From NCBI RefSeq assembly GCF_024323335.1, contig NC_066585.1, forward strand, positions 75,812,109-75,876,108: 64,000 bases of DNA, read 5' to 3'. The position numbers were made by a program, and so were the translations under genes. Origin of the DNA: Lathyrus oleraceus (lineage: Eukaryota > Streptophyta > Magnoliopsida > Fabales > Fabaceae). Below the pieces are notes generated by a model. It was not told the DNA's origin. It was given only the letters and a program-made list of their open reading frames with translations, and searched no databases. How positions within the stretch are numbered: the first letter of the stretch is position 1; each line of letters starts with the position of its first letter. This document shows positions 48,727 to 60,802 of this stretch, piece after piece.

Positions 48727-50546
48727 ATGGGCCTTTCGAAATTGAGTTTTTTAGGGTTTCTTTCTGCTGCATTTCTCGTTTCAATTGATGCTGTGGAACT
48801 GCACAGGAATCAACCTACTGAAAGAATTTCAGGTAGGTTTTTGCTCTGGTTTTTTGTTTTGCTTTGTTTGACATTTTCAATAATTCTGTTGATTGGGCTC
48901 ATTTGGTTTGAGTTATGATATTGAATTGAATCGAATCTACTTTGATTAGGGTTTACAGTGTTGTTTATTAGTTGTTAATTATGAAAAATTTGAATGCTAA
49001 ACATGTTTTGGTTGAACCAATTGTAGGTAGTGCTGGTGATGTATTGGAAGATGATCCGGTTGGAAGGTTGAAGGTTTTTGTTTATGAACTTCCAAGTAAG
49101 TATAATAAGAAAATTCTGCAAAAGGACCCGAGATGTCTCGCGCATATGTTTGCTGCTGAGATATTTATGCACCGGTTTCTCTTATCAAGTGCTGTCCGGA
49201 CTTTTAATCCTGAGGAGGCGGATTGGTTTTATACTCCTGTCTACACAACCTGTGACTTGACTCCAAATGGCCTCCCTTTACCGTTTAAATCACCGCGAAT
49301 GATGAGGAGTGCCATACAGCTTATTTCTTCAAACTGGCCGTATTGGAACCGAACAGAGGGGGCGGATCATTTCTTCGTGGTTCCTCATGACTTCGGGGCA
49401 TGTTTTCATTACCAAGTACGAAATCTAGTTTATAACTTTGTGATTTATTATTTTCATCACGGTTAAAACTCAAAGCTGTGCTGTGCGGGGCCATGTAACA
49501 TGCACTTTGTTTTACGGTATTGTTTCAGGAAGAGAAGGCAATTGAAAGAGGGATTCTTTCAATGCTACGGCGTGCTACGTTGGTTCAAACATTTGGTCAG
49601 AGAAATCACGTGTGCTTGAAAGAGGGCTCAATTACCGTTCCTCCATATGCTCCGCCTCAGAAAATGCATTCCCACCTAATTCCTGATAAGACTCCCAGGT
49701 CCATTTTTGTATACTTTCGTGGACTGTTTTATGATGTCGGAAATGATCCTGAAGGTGGATACTATGCAAGGTAGGTCTTATTACAAGCTTAAACTTTAAA
49801 TGATGTTCGAGTATGCAACATTTAGTTTTTCATGTAAACATATAATTGCATTTATTGTCATTATTGAAATTAGTTAAGCATGTTGAGATGAATTACATTC
49901 AATACTCATGATCTAAAATTGGTTTATATGCATGAATTTCGGTGCATGCGTAGATGTTATTATAACAAAACAAACTTGGATCAACAAATAATCCTGACTG
50001 GTAAAACTGGCTGTGATTTTCAATCTTTACAGAGGTGCAAGAGCAGCAGTGTGGGAGAATTTTAAGAACAATCCACTATTTGACATTTCTACAGAGCATC
50101 CAACAACATATTACGAGGACATGCAACGAGCTGTGTTTTGTCTATGCCCACTTGGATGGGCCCCTTGGAGCCCAAGATTGGTTGAAGCTGTGGTATTTGG
50201 TTGCATTCCTGTTATTATCGCAGATGATATTGTTCTTCCGTTTGCCGACGCAATACCGTGGGAAGAAATCGGGGTGTTTGTTGATGAGCAGGATGTTCCT
50301 AAGTTGGATACCATACTCACATCGATCCCACCAGAAGTTATATTAAGGAAACAAAGATTGCTTGCTAACCCTTCCATGAAACAAGCAATGCTATTCCCTC
50401 AACCTGCGCAACCTGGAGACGCATTCCATCAAGTTCTTAACGGACTTGCACGGAAGTTGCCGCATGACAGGAGTGTATTCCTGAAACCAGGGGAGAAGAG
50501 CTTGAATTGGACTGCTGGCCCTGTCGGTGACCTAAAACCTTGGTAA
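48727..50546 (+). CDS. IRX10L: IRX10/IRX10-like glucuronoxylan beta-1,4-xylosyltransferase (GT47)
   Basis: Four exons, 48727-48832, 49027-49415, 49529-49770 and 50033-50546, all with GT-AG introns, give 416 residues with no stop or frameshift, the normal family length. The N-terminus (LSFLGFLSAAFLVSIDAVEL) is a signal peptide or anchor for the secretory pathway. The exostosin/GT47 domain starts at RLKVFVYELPSKYN and includes SPRMMRSAIQLISSNWPYWN, HFFVVPHDFGACFHYQ, SIFVYFRGLFYDVGNDPEGG and LCPLGWAPWSPRLVEAVVFG. The protein ends GPVGDLKPW. Close similarity to Arabidopsis IRX10L (GUT1/GUT2 clade) is evident. Family members elongate the xylan backbone in the Golgi with IRX9 and IRX14 partners. 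IRX10 versus IRX10L is not settled by sight alone. Confidence 0.95.
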
Positions 50547-52360
50547 CCATTGTAATAGTTTTCTTATGTGATTAGGATTCTTTACATGTCTTGGTCATTC
50601 TACTCAAAATGTTCATAAATAAGGCTTGATAACCGAGGTGTCTATTTGTTTGTTGATGCCATAAATTTTGATACTTTGACTGAATTCATTGGATACTAAA
50701 ATATAATTTGTAACATGGTTGCTTTCATACCATGCATTCAAGTGTTTGATTTTTGCAATTATTTGATATGCGACATGTAATTGTTTGAGATGCATTCAAC
50801 ATTTTATAATGAAGACATGCATTTTGATCAATTCAAAGAACTGATAGGAGGTGGAAGAGTATTTGCTGACAAAGCGAGGGTGTTATGGTTTGCTTGCATT
50901 TAGAGATACGGAAGAAAAGAAACGAGAGGATATTTCAAAATAAGTAATATTGAGATGGACAATATAGTTGTGTTGATAAAAAGGAGCTTCTGCAATTTGT
51001 TGAAACTAAAATCTAACAATAAGTTACAATATAGAAAGCTCAAAGTTGTAGAGTGCGGACCATGTGTCTTGTGTCTTGTAGAGTGTGAAATATTTACTTA
51101 ATAGATAGATACAAAATTACAATGTATGGATATATTATAGAATAATAAGAATGATGTAATTTTTAAGATTTGAGAGATTATCGTCAGAATGAATGACTAT
51201 CAGAAGATTACTACCTTTACCTTTATTGTTGTTTATGGTTGTCAGACTAGGTTAATCGTTTAATGGGATGACACTTAAATAATTAACCGGTTGATGACAG
51301 ATATCTTTTATTGGACTTAACTTAATGGTCGAATTCATCATGGTTCATTCGGACACAAAACTGAGTTAAATAATTTATCAATAATTAATGTTTATTCATA
51401 TCTAATCATAATATAATTAATTAATAATTGATTATGCCAATCCATATGTGATTAATAAAATAATTAATCTAACAATCAATCTTCCACTTGGATGACAATA
51501 ATAATCAATTATTAAAAAAAATTAACATTAGATTATTAATTATGGCCAAAATACTAATCAATCAAAAGAAAAGTAAATTTCAACTTTGCAGAAATGGTAT
51601 CCGATAGGGAAAACAAATCATACATGTTAAAGACTCATATTTTATATAAAGAATGATGAATTTATAATAACATATTTAAGTTTAGATAGATATGTTATTA
51701 AAGAATGGTCCAAACATATGAAAATGCTATTGATAAACCTTCACTAACCCAAAATATCATAAGACTTATTCTTGTGTATAAGTCTACGTGTATAAGTTGA
51801 TATTATACTTGTACTTTCATATTTATGACCTTAAGAGTGTGAATGTTAAATTTAGAATAATACAATATTATTGCATGCTTAAAAATTATTGTGTCGGTTC
51901 AATATCGACATAAACATCGAATTATGATGTTTTCTGAGATTAAGAGAATAATATATATCTCAGTATAAAAGAATAAGACTTATTAGAGTTATTGTATATT
52001 TTAAAGTCTTCTTAGAATATGTCATATTTATAATGCGCTCAAGAATATATGACAATATGAGAATAATAATTTGAAACTTTCCATATTATATTATTGTGCA
52101 CACATGCATTTTCACTAATCCAATATGATAAAGATTTATCAGAGTCCACCAATATTAAATACTCTGATTATACAATGAGATACTAATTTTATTTTTATTG
52201 CAAAATTATACAAAGAAGTGGTTGTATAATATATCATCATTAAAGTTCTACAAACTCAACCACATATTTTGCACGTAAATAAAATATATCATTATTTAGA
52301 TAAATTCACATGAAAGAATTGTTAAAATTAATTTATTTTTAGAAACTTGTAGACAAAGTT
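50547..52360. other. 3' flank of the GT47 gene and AT-rich intergenic DNA
   Basis: 50547 to about 50800 is probably 3' UTR and downstream sequence. The remainder is AT-rich without conserved frames. CAATCTTCCACTTGG near 51475 resembles copia-derived sequence but no ends are visible. Confidence 0.4.
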
Positions 52361-52573
52361 TGTTAGAGGGTATTTTAGTATTTCTACTTAAGCCCCACTT
52401 GTATTTAAGCAAGTGAATTATGTGAACAATAATATCATTATTCCTTTTGAAGTCTATGTAGCAGTCTGTGTGCAACCATTTTGTAATCATTTTAAGAGTA
52501 GTGGAAGTTTGTTATTATTCTCTCTTCTCTCTCTTGTTTAAATTGTTCATCTTTATCACCTTGTGCACCAACA
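52361..52573 (+). repeat. Short copia 5' LTR, 213 bp
   Basis: It starts TGTTAGAGGGTATTTTAG and ends TGTGCACCAACA, with TGTT/AACA inverted termini. It is followed by TTGGTATCTAGAGC (52575-52588), close to the initiator tRNA-Met PBS TGGTATCAGAGC with a small change. The 3' LTR is not in the window, so the ends rest on motifs alone. Confidence 0.75.
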
Positions 52574-52782
52574 ATTGGTATCTAGAGCTCTGGTTCAGAT
52601 CCACAGGGAAACATCATGGGAAACACGAGTGAAACGGTGAGGGGGTTGTGTGATTGATTTCTGTTCAGAGAATTCGTGTTGAATTTCTAATTAGAATCGT
52701 AACAGAATCACATATCTTGATTCTGCGGGATTGGGAGACATTGTGTTTAGGTGAGATCTGAGTGTATTGCACAAGGTTGAAG

Positions 52783-54411
52783 ATGAACAGGAACAGTAAT
52801 ATGAGTACTAAGCTTTCAGTGTTCGATGGTAAGAACTGGAATCGTTGGATGATTCAGATGCATGTGTTGTTTGGAGCTCAAGATGTTCTTGATCTCATTA
52901 GCGATGGTTACATTCATACTACACTTCCAGAAAATGCAACAGAAGCGCAGAGAAATGCTCGACGTGATCTGAGGAAGAAGGATCAGAAGGCTCTATTCTA
53001 CATCCATCAGTGTGTGAATGCGAACGTGTTTGAGAAAATCCCTGATTCGACGACGGTGAAAACTGCTTGGGACACACTGGTGCGGTACTACGACGGTGAT
53101 ACATCAGTGAAGAAGGTGAAGCTTTAGTCTCTATGTAAGCAATATGAGAATCTCAGCATGAAGAACAATGAGAAAGCACCTTACTATATCTCCAGAGTGA
53201 TTCTAATCACAAATGAGATGAAGTTGTATGGAAAAACTCTCTCTGAAGAAAGTATCATTGAGAAGGTACTTATATCTCTTACTTCTCAATTTGATTACAT
53301 AGTTGTAGCAATTGAACATTCTAAGGATCTGGGCACCATGAGAATAGAAGAGCTGCAAAGCATTCTAGAGGCGCAAGAGTTGCATCTGACTGAAAGAACC
53401 TCCGAGAGAGAGGTAAAGTAGGCTCTAAAAGCTTATTTGGTCAAGAAAGACCAGAAGCAGTCTTGTTCATAAGCCAAGAAAAGACATGGTAGGTCTCAGA
53501 AGTCAGAAACCCCAACTTCTGGGAGTTAGAAGGGAAAGGAGAAGTATGACAAGAGAAAAGTTCAATGTTACTGTTGTGAGAAGTTTGACCACTTCGTTGC
53601 AAATTGTTGGTTAAACAAGGAGAAACGAATATAGCCAGAAGTTCTGATGATGAACATGTGCTATTAATGGCTTCTGATTCTGATAGTGCGTCTCTAGAAG
53701 ACTGGTGGTACATGGACACTGGTTGTTCAAACCATCTTACTGGAAATAAGAAATGGCTGGTTGATTTTGACTCTGGGAAGAGGACCAATATCAGATGTGC
53801 TGATGATAAGTATATGAATGGTGAAAGAATGAGGAATGTTAGAGTGATTATGAATAATGGCAAATATGCGTTAGTTCAGAACTTCTAGTATGTTCCTGGC
53901 ATGAAGAGCAATTTGATGAGTGTATGTCAATTAATTGAAAAGGGATTCTCAGTTACCACGAAGGACAATCTTTTGAAGTTGCATGACTATAATCAAAAGA
54001 TGATTATGGAGTCAGAACAGGGAAGGAATAAAACATTCAAGGTGAATGTTAAAACTACAGACTCTGAATGCCTTAGCACAACAACTGTTGTGAAGGAAAG
54101 TGAGTTGTGGCACAAAAAATTTGGTCATTTGAACTTCAGAAGCTTAGGGCATCTGAATTCAAAGAAACTGGTACGTGGAATTCCTGCAATTAAGAAACTA
54201 GAAAATTCATGCAATGTGTGCATGAAAGGGAAGCAACCAAGATTGCCATTTGCATCAAAAGTAGCTCCAAGAGCAAACCATGTTTTGGGAGTAGTGCATT
54301 TTGATATGTGTGGACCATTTCCAGAACCTTCACTATGAGGGAATAAATACTTTGTGTCATTTGTGGATGAGTTCACAAGGATGACATGTATATCCCTTAT
54401 AAAGTTCAAAG
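52783..54411 (+). pseudogene. Copia gag-protease-integrase, 5' portion
   Basis: It starts MNRNSNMSTKLSVFDGKNW, a copia Gag opening. In-frame stops at 53125 and 53419 interrupt Gag; the zinc knuckle reads CYCCEKFDHFVANC. A frameshift near 53620 precedes the protease block WWYMDTGCSNHLTG. YVPGMKSNLMSVCQL follows a stop at 53886, then the integrase HHCC region (LWHKKFGHLNFRSL to CNVCMKGKQ) and the first catalytic aspartate in HFDMCGPF. The frame ends at LIKFK, where the nested element begins. Most stops are TAG where relatives have CAG. Confidence 0.88.
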
Positions 54412-54535
54412 TGTAGGTGTTTAATTGGCTGCATTATATGGTAAAACACTAATGTCTTGACTGATGTCATGACATGTATGTGTGACTACATTGTAGTTAC
54501 TGCAGGACTAGCTAACACAGGATTATTGAATGCTG

Positions 54536-55070
54536 TGACATTCATACCTGTCAACAGATACTAAGGAATAGAAGTTCTGTTAGAACTTAGTATTCATTTG
54601 CAGTCTGGTTATCAAGGAAGAACCAGACCTGGCATAAGGCCTACTGACTGAATGTCAAACTGGATGTTGTGACATTCATCATTGACAGCAGCTACTGAAG
54701 ATTAGGCAGAGTGGTGTTCTGCTATACTTCAGCATATTACTTAGTTTGTTCTTCAAGAGAATAACAGAACTAACTTAAGGCCAATTGTGTAAATGTTAAG
54801 TTGGACACTTTGACATTTATTAATGTAAACTGTTACTGTAGTATGGTCATTTTGATCATGTACAGGTCAGCAAATTTGTACAGTCTGTTTTCTGGAAAAA
54901 CAGACTTAGCATATGGACCTTGATGTCAAGCTGAATGTCGTGACATTCATTCCTGACAGCATATGCTAAATTGTAGGTTGTTCAGTTTTCTGTTTCAGCT
55001 TTTTCTCAGGCTATTCTTTAGGGATTCAACAGCTGAGAGAAAATCCAGGAAATCAACAACCAAGCTACAT
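54536..55070. repeat. Modular U3: four diverged ~135-bp units
   Basis: TGACATTCAT (third copy TGACATTTAT) recurs at 54536, 54670, 54811 and 54941, spaced 134, 141 and 130 bp. Each is followed within 10-20 bp by TGACAGCA- or TGTCAACAG-like sequence, and further on by a CAGAC/AGACTTA-type block before the next unit. The same units occur in the 3' LTR. Confidence 0.75.
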
Positions 55071-55182
55071 TCAATGAACCTAACAAATAGCCTATTTGTT
55101 AGCAACCTAAATGTTGAATTTGAGGGAACTTGTGTGACCTAAAATTCAGGAAAATACAGGTGCAAAAGCCCAGGTGCTGCAA

Positions 55183-55190
55183 TATAAAAA
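55183..55190 (+). promoter_or_regulatory. TATA box of the 5' LTR
   Basis: TATAAAAA in GCAATATAAAAAGGAAGG, 770 bp into the LTR. The same site is in the 3' LTR at 61971-61978. Confidence 0.7.
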
Positions 55191-55774
55191 GGAAGGCATT
55201 CCTTCATTCAGTTTCGGGGATTTTGAGGCGTGAAGATTTAGTGTGTCCATCATACTTCACTGCTGTATTTTGTGAGTCTAGTATTAGACGTATCTTGTAA
55301 GCCAAGCCATTATCAAGTAGATGATAGCTTTGGCATAGGGTGTTCATTGAGTTGTAAGTGTTGTGTCACTCAAAGCTTTTAAGCGTGAGTGCTGTGTATC
55401 TTGATTTAAGCTGTGAAGCATAATCAAGAGTTGTTTTTGAAGTGTGACTTCAAAGTGTCTTTAATATCACTGAGGTGATTGAGGGGGAGTGAGTAGGAAC
55501 TCTGATCTTAGGTTAAGATTGAAATTGCATTGGGTAGGGATTAAGTGAGAAGTTGTAAACGGGTGAGTTTAGCTTTGAATTGATACTACTAATAGTGGAT
55601 TTCCTCCCTGGCTTGGTAGCCCCCAGATGTAGGTCATGTTGGACTGAACTGGGTGAACAATTACTTGTGTTATTTACTGCACTTACTGTTAAGTTCTGCA
55701 TAATCCCTGTCTGTGCAGAATTGGATGTCATAACAACCAGTGTGACATCCAAAGTCTGATAACTAGAATTTCAA

Positions 55775-55787
55775 TTGGCATCAGAGC
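55775..55787 (+). other. PBS of the SIRE-type element
   Basis: TTGGCATCAGAGC starts one base after the LTR. It matches the initiator tRNA-Met type PBS (TGGTATCAGAGC) with one change. Confidence 0.85.
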
Positions 55788-55843
55788 AGGCACCCTGCCT
55801 GTGAAGTTCTGGGTGAGATCTAGGGAAGTTACTTTCTAGTACC

Positions 55844-58800
55844 ATGGACAAGGATTTAGGACACTCAAACAGACCACCCATGTTGGATGGATCTAATTAT
55901 GATGACTGGAAGCCTCGTATGATAGCCTTCTTAAAGTCTCTAGACAGCAAAGTCTGGAGAGCTGTCAACAAGGGATGGGAACATCCAACGAGGACAGATG
56001 AAGATGGAGTCAGTGTGCAGATTCCTGAAGAAGATTGGGACAAGGAACAAGAGGCATTAGCTCTTGGAAATTCCAAAGCCTTGAATGCACTGTTCAATGG
56101 AATCACTAAGAACATCTTCAGGCTGGTGCACCATTGTGAACTAGCTAAGGAAGTCTGGGATACCCTCAAGGTAACTCATGAAGGTACTTCCAAGGTGAAG
56201 ATGTCCAAACTTCAGATGTTGACAACCAAGTTTGAAAATCTGAGGATGAAAGAGGATGAGACTATTCATGACTTTCACATGAATATTCTTGAAATTGCAA
56301 ACACCTCTGGTGGACTAGGTGAGAAAATGACTGAAGAGAAAGTTGTAAGAAAGATTCTCAGGTCCTTGCCTAAGAGGTTTGCTATGAAGGTCACAGCCAT
56401 AGAGGAGGCTCAGGACATCAGCAATATGAAGGTAGATGAGCTCATTGGTTCTCTCCAAACCTTTGAAATGGGCTTAGGTGAGTATGCTGAGAAGAAGAAA
56501 AGCATAGCCTTTATATCTAATGCTGAAGAGGAGTCAGAAGAAGGATATACTGGAGGTGATGAAAGTATATCATAAGCCTTAGCCATGCTTGGGAGGCAAT
56601 TCAACAAGTTCATGAAGAAGATTGATCAAAGAGGTAGACCTAATGTCAAGAACATCCCGTCTGACATTAAGAAAAGATCAACTTCTGAGGAGAAGTTCAA
56701 CCATGGGAAGGGAATCCAGTGTCATGGTTGTGAAGGGTATGGACACGTCAGAGCTGAATGTCCTACTTACCTCAAATTGCAAAATAAGGGGCTAGCTATA
56801 ACATGGTCTGAAGGAGATTCTGAAAGTGAATCTGAAGGAGAATCTGCCAAACATGTCACTGCACTAACCAGTGTTTGTGTCTCTGAAGATGACACAAGTG
56901 CAGATGAGCTGACATTTGATGAACTTGCTGCAGCCCATAAGAAGCTGTGTACCACCAGTGCAGAAGTGCGTGCACAAGGAGAAAAGCAGAAGAAACTCAT
57001 CAAGGAACTGGAAGATGAGAGACAGAAGCAACTGTCTGCCATAGAGGGGCTAAATGGTGAGATAACCCTGCTGACCTCCAAGCTGAACCAGATGACCAAA
57101 TCCATCAGAATGATGAATAAGGGAACTGACACCTTGGAAGAGATTCTAAAGGTGGGACAGCAGTCTGGAACCAAATCTGGGCTAGGATTTGGAAAAAGAG
57201 CTGAACACAAACGCCCAAAGGCTAGAGTTCAGAAGTTCAAGCGGATGTCAAAGCCAATGTCTCAACATCGAGGAACTAGGATGAATGATCATCAGAAGAG
57301 GAAATACCAGGATTGGAGGTGTCATCACTGTGGTAGGCTTGGACATATAAAAGCATTCTGCTACTGGATTCATGGTTTCCCTAACAGAGCCTCACATGTC
57401 AGACCTAAGCATAAAACACGTAAGCGATGTGTTCCCATTAAGAAGCAACAATGGTATGCTAGGATAGCACACACTGCCCTAAGGGCTTCTTCCAGAGAAG
57501 ACTGGTACTTTGACAGTGGATGCTCAAGACATATGACTGGTATGGAAAATATACTGGTAGATATTCAACCTCACACTACCAGCTATGTGACTTTTGGTGA
57601 TGGTGCCAAAGGAAAAATAAGAGGTGTGGGCAAACTGGACTGTTCTGGAGTGCCAAAACTGAACAATGTGCTGTTAGTAAGAGGACTAACTGCAAACCTC
57701 ATCAGCATAAGTCAGCTGTGTGATCAAGGTTTTCATGTTCAGTTTACTAAGGAGCTGTGCATTGTGACAAATGGTGACAATCAGGAAGTTATGAGAGGAA
57801 CCAGGTCCAAAGACAACTGCTACCTGTGGGAACCTGAACTCTCTAACTTCTCCACAACATGCTCCTCAGCCAAAGAAGAACAGGAGGTGAAGCTGTGGCA
57901 TAGAAGACTTGGACATCTCCACTTACGGGGAATGAAGAAGATCATATCCAAGGAAGCAGTCAGAGGAATTCCAAAGCTTCTGATTGATGAAGGAAGAGTC
58001 TGTGGAGAATGCCAGGTGGGCAAGCAAACCAAGATGTCACACCCGAAGCTGGGACATTCCACAACCTCCAGAGTTCTGGAACTGTTGCACATGGACCTAA
58101 TGGGACCTATGCAGGTTGAAAGTCTTGGTGGGAAGAAGTATGCTTACGTGGTGGTTGATGACCATTCCAGATACACGTGGATAAGCTTCATCAGAGAGAA
58201 GTCAGATACATTTAATGTCTTCAAAGATCTGTGCATAAGACTTAAAAGGGAAAAGGACAGTTGTGTGGTCCGGATTAGAAGTGATCATGGTACTGAATTC
58301 AAGAATTCCAAGTTTGATGAGTTTTGCTCGTCTGAAGGAATAAGCCATGAGTTCTCCTCTCCTATAACTCCTCAGCAGAATGGAATAGTTGAAAGAAAAA
58401 ATAGAACTATCCAAGAATCTGCCAGAGCAATGATTCATGCAAAGAAGCTCCCTATGCACTTTTGGGCTGAAGCAATGAATACCGCGTGCTATGTTCACAA
58501 CAGAGTCACCTTGAGAAAAGGAACCTCCTCCACTCTGTATGAAATATGGAAGGGCAGAAAACCCACTGTGAAGTACTTTCATATTTTTGGAAGTAAATGC
58601 TACATTCTCACAGATCGTGAACAGAGAAGGAAGCTAGATCCCAAAAGTGATGAAGGCATATTTCTGGGATACTCCACTAACAGCAGAGCCTACAGAGTGT
58701 TCAACTACAGGACCAATGTCCTGATGGAATCCATAAATGTCATTGTGGATGATAAAGAGGAAGGAACCGATGTCATGGAGGATGTTGAAACATTCCTTGA

Positions 58801-60532
58801 CAGTCCAACTGACAGTCCAGTCAAGTCTGAAGAAGTACAGGAACCTCCTCCTGAATGTGAAGTAGAGGCACCCTCCAAAGTGCCATCTATCAGGATTCAG
58901 AAAGACCACCCTAAGGATCTTATCATAGGGGATCCCACCAGTAGTGTAACTACCAGGTCAAGAGGAATAAACTCAAATTCCTGCTTTGTTTCCAAGGTTG
59001 AACCAAAGAATGTGAAAGAAGCCCTGACTGATGAATACTGGATCATTGACATGCAAGAGGAACTCGAGCAGTTCACAAGGCATGAAGTATGGGAGCTAGT
59101 TCCAAGACCTGAAGGGTCCAACATCATTGGTACCAAGTGGATCTACAAAAACAAATCTGATGAGAAAGGAGTAATTACTAGAAATAAAGCAAGACTAGTA
59201 GCTCAAGGATACACTCAAGTAGAAGGGGTAGACTTTGATGAGACATTTGCTCCTGTGGCTAGACTTGAGTCCATCAGATTGCTGTTGGGGGTAGCATGCA
59301 TCCTGAAGTTTAAGCTATTCCAAATGGATGTGAAGAGTGCATTCTTGAATGGCTACCTGAATGAAGAAGTTTATGTGGAACAACCCAAAGGGTTCTGTGA
59401 TCCTAACCAACCTGAGCATGTATACAAGTTGAAGAAAGCCTTGTATGGGTTGAAGCAAGCACCCAGAGCTTGGTATGAAAGGTTAACCGAATTTCTGACC
59501 TCAAATGGATACAGAAAGGGTGGCATTGATAAAACCTTGTTTGTAAAGGATGAAGAAGGCAAAATCATGATAGCTCAAATCTATGTTGATGATATAGTCT
59601 TTGGTGGAATGTCAGAATAAATGGTTAAACAATTTGTTCACCAGATGCAGTCTGAGTTTGAAATGAGTCTAGTGGGAGAACTGACCTATTTCCTTGGAAT
59701 GCAAGTAAACCAAATGGAGGACTCTATGTTTCTCTCCCAAAGCAAGTATGCCAAGAACATAGTTAAGAAGTTTGGTATGGATAATGCCAGGCACAAGAGG
59801 ACTCCTGCTCCTACTCATCTGAAGTTAACCAAAGATGATGGAGGGCCTAGTGTCGATCAATGCCTGTACAGAAGCATGATAGGTAGTCTATTGTATCTAA
59901 CTGCAAGTAGACCTGATATTTCTTATGCAGTTGGAGTATGTGCCAGATACCAAGCAGAGCCCAAGGTGAGCCACTTGAATCAAGTCAAAAGGATTCTCAA
60001 GTACATCAATGGGACGTGTGACTATGGGATGCTGTATTCACATGGGTCTGAGCCTGTCCTATCTGGGTACTGTGATGCTGATTGGGCTGGAAGTGCTGAT
60101 GACAGAAAAAGCACATCAGGTGGATGTTTCTTCTTAGGAGAAAACCTCATATCGTGGTTCAGCAAGAAGCAGAATTGTGTCTCTCTGTCCACTGCAGAGG
60201 CTGAATACATAGCTGCAGGAAGCAGTTGCTCCCAACTGGTCTGGATGAAACAGATGTTCACTGAGTACAATGTCTCTCAAAATGTCATGACATTGTTCTG
60301 TGATAATCTCAGTGCCATCAATATCTCCAAGAATCCCATCCAACACAGCAGGACCAAACATATTGACATTAGGCACCACTTCATCAGAGATCTGGTGGAA
60401 GACAAGGTGATCACTTTGGAACATGTAGCCACGGATCTTCAACTGGCTGACATATTTACAAAGGCTCTGGATGCTACTCAGTTTGAAAACTTAAGGAGCA
60501 AACTGGGAATATGTCTCTCTGAGACCTTATAG
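55844..60532 (+). pseudogene. SIRE-type gag-pol polyprotein, one frame with two internal stops
   Basis: A single frame of 1562 codons plus the terminal stop is interrupted by TAA at codon 244 (56573) and TAA at codon 1259 (59618). Gag starts MDKDLGHSNRPPMLDGSNY. Zinc knuckles CHGCEGYGHVRAEC (residue 293) and CHHCGRLGHIKAFC (493) are both CX2CX4HX4C. Protease has DSG at 557. Integrase has its HHCC region near 684 and catalytic D751, D814 and E850; the last two are 35 residues apart. RT has YVDD at 1247-1250. RNase H has DADWAGSADDRKSTSGG at 1411 and STAEAEYIAAGS. Codon 244 lies between capsid and the knuckles; codon 1259 directly follows the RT active site. Everything else looks intact. Confidence 0.93.
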
Positions 60533-60802
60533 CAACCACTGATGTTTGGGATAAATTGTTTAATATCTCTGCCTATTAAACAATTTGTACTAGGCTATGA
60601 TGGGTCAACAGATCATAGCTATGCTGCTTACAACAAGGGTGGATACAAGAGGGTAAGGAGACACCCTACAGAGAGAAGGCCAATGTACCTGCAGGAGTTC
60701 AAGGATGTTGTTCATGCAGGAGTGGTTCTGGATGTCAGAAACAAAATCATGGCATCTGATATGGTGGTACCTACTGTAAAGCAAAAGTGGGTGATCACTT
60801 GA
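60533..60802 (+). CDS. In-frame extension after the pol stop (possible readthrough product)
   Basis: After the pol TAG (60530-60532) the same frame stays open for 89 codons to a TGA at 60800. The first codons are CAA CCA, so the stop context is TAG-CAA-CCA, which fits the TAG-CAR-YYA readthrough consensus. The reading includes GYDGSTDHSYAAYNKGGYK and many basic residues near the middle (KRVRRHPTERR). It matches no envelope-like protein that I recognise and is much shorter than SIRE1's env-like ORF, so it may be a remnant. An ATG at 60542 could also start it alone. Confidence 0.4.
   Translation, partial: QPLMFGINCLISLPIKQFVLGYDGSTDHSYAAYNKGGYKRVRRHPTERRPMYLQEFKDVVHAGVVLDVRNKIMASDMVVPTVKQKWVIT

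Larger units (their letters stand above)
54412..55773 (+). repeat. 5' LTR of the SIRE-type element
   Basis: It starts TGTAGGTGTTTAATTGG and ends AACTAGAATTTCA. It has a TATA box at 55183-55190. U3 contains about four diverged modules beginning TGACATTCAT. A 79-residue minus-strand frame occurs in both LTRs but has no support as a gene. Confidence 0.95.

Noticed and set aside
51460..51500. CAATCTTCCACTTGG as an LTR or PPT boundary
   Set aside because: The phrase resembles copia-associated sequence, but no termini or duplication could be placed around it.
55513..55752. 79-residue minus-strand frame, repeated identically at 62301-62540
   Set aside because: It lies in both LTRs of the SIRE-type element, antisense, and has no recognisable family; identity only reflects the recent LTR duplication.
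60542..60802. Calling the post-pol frame an envelope gene
   Set aside because: It is short, has no signal peptide, membrane segment or coiled coil, and no resemblance to SIRE env-like proteins that I can identify; kept only as a readthrough candidate.
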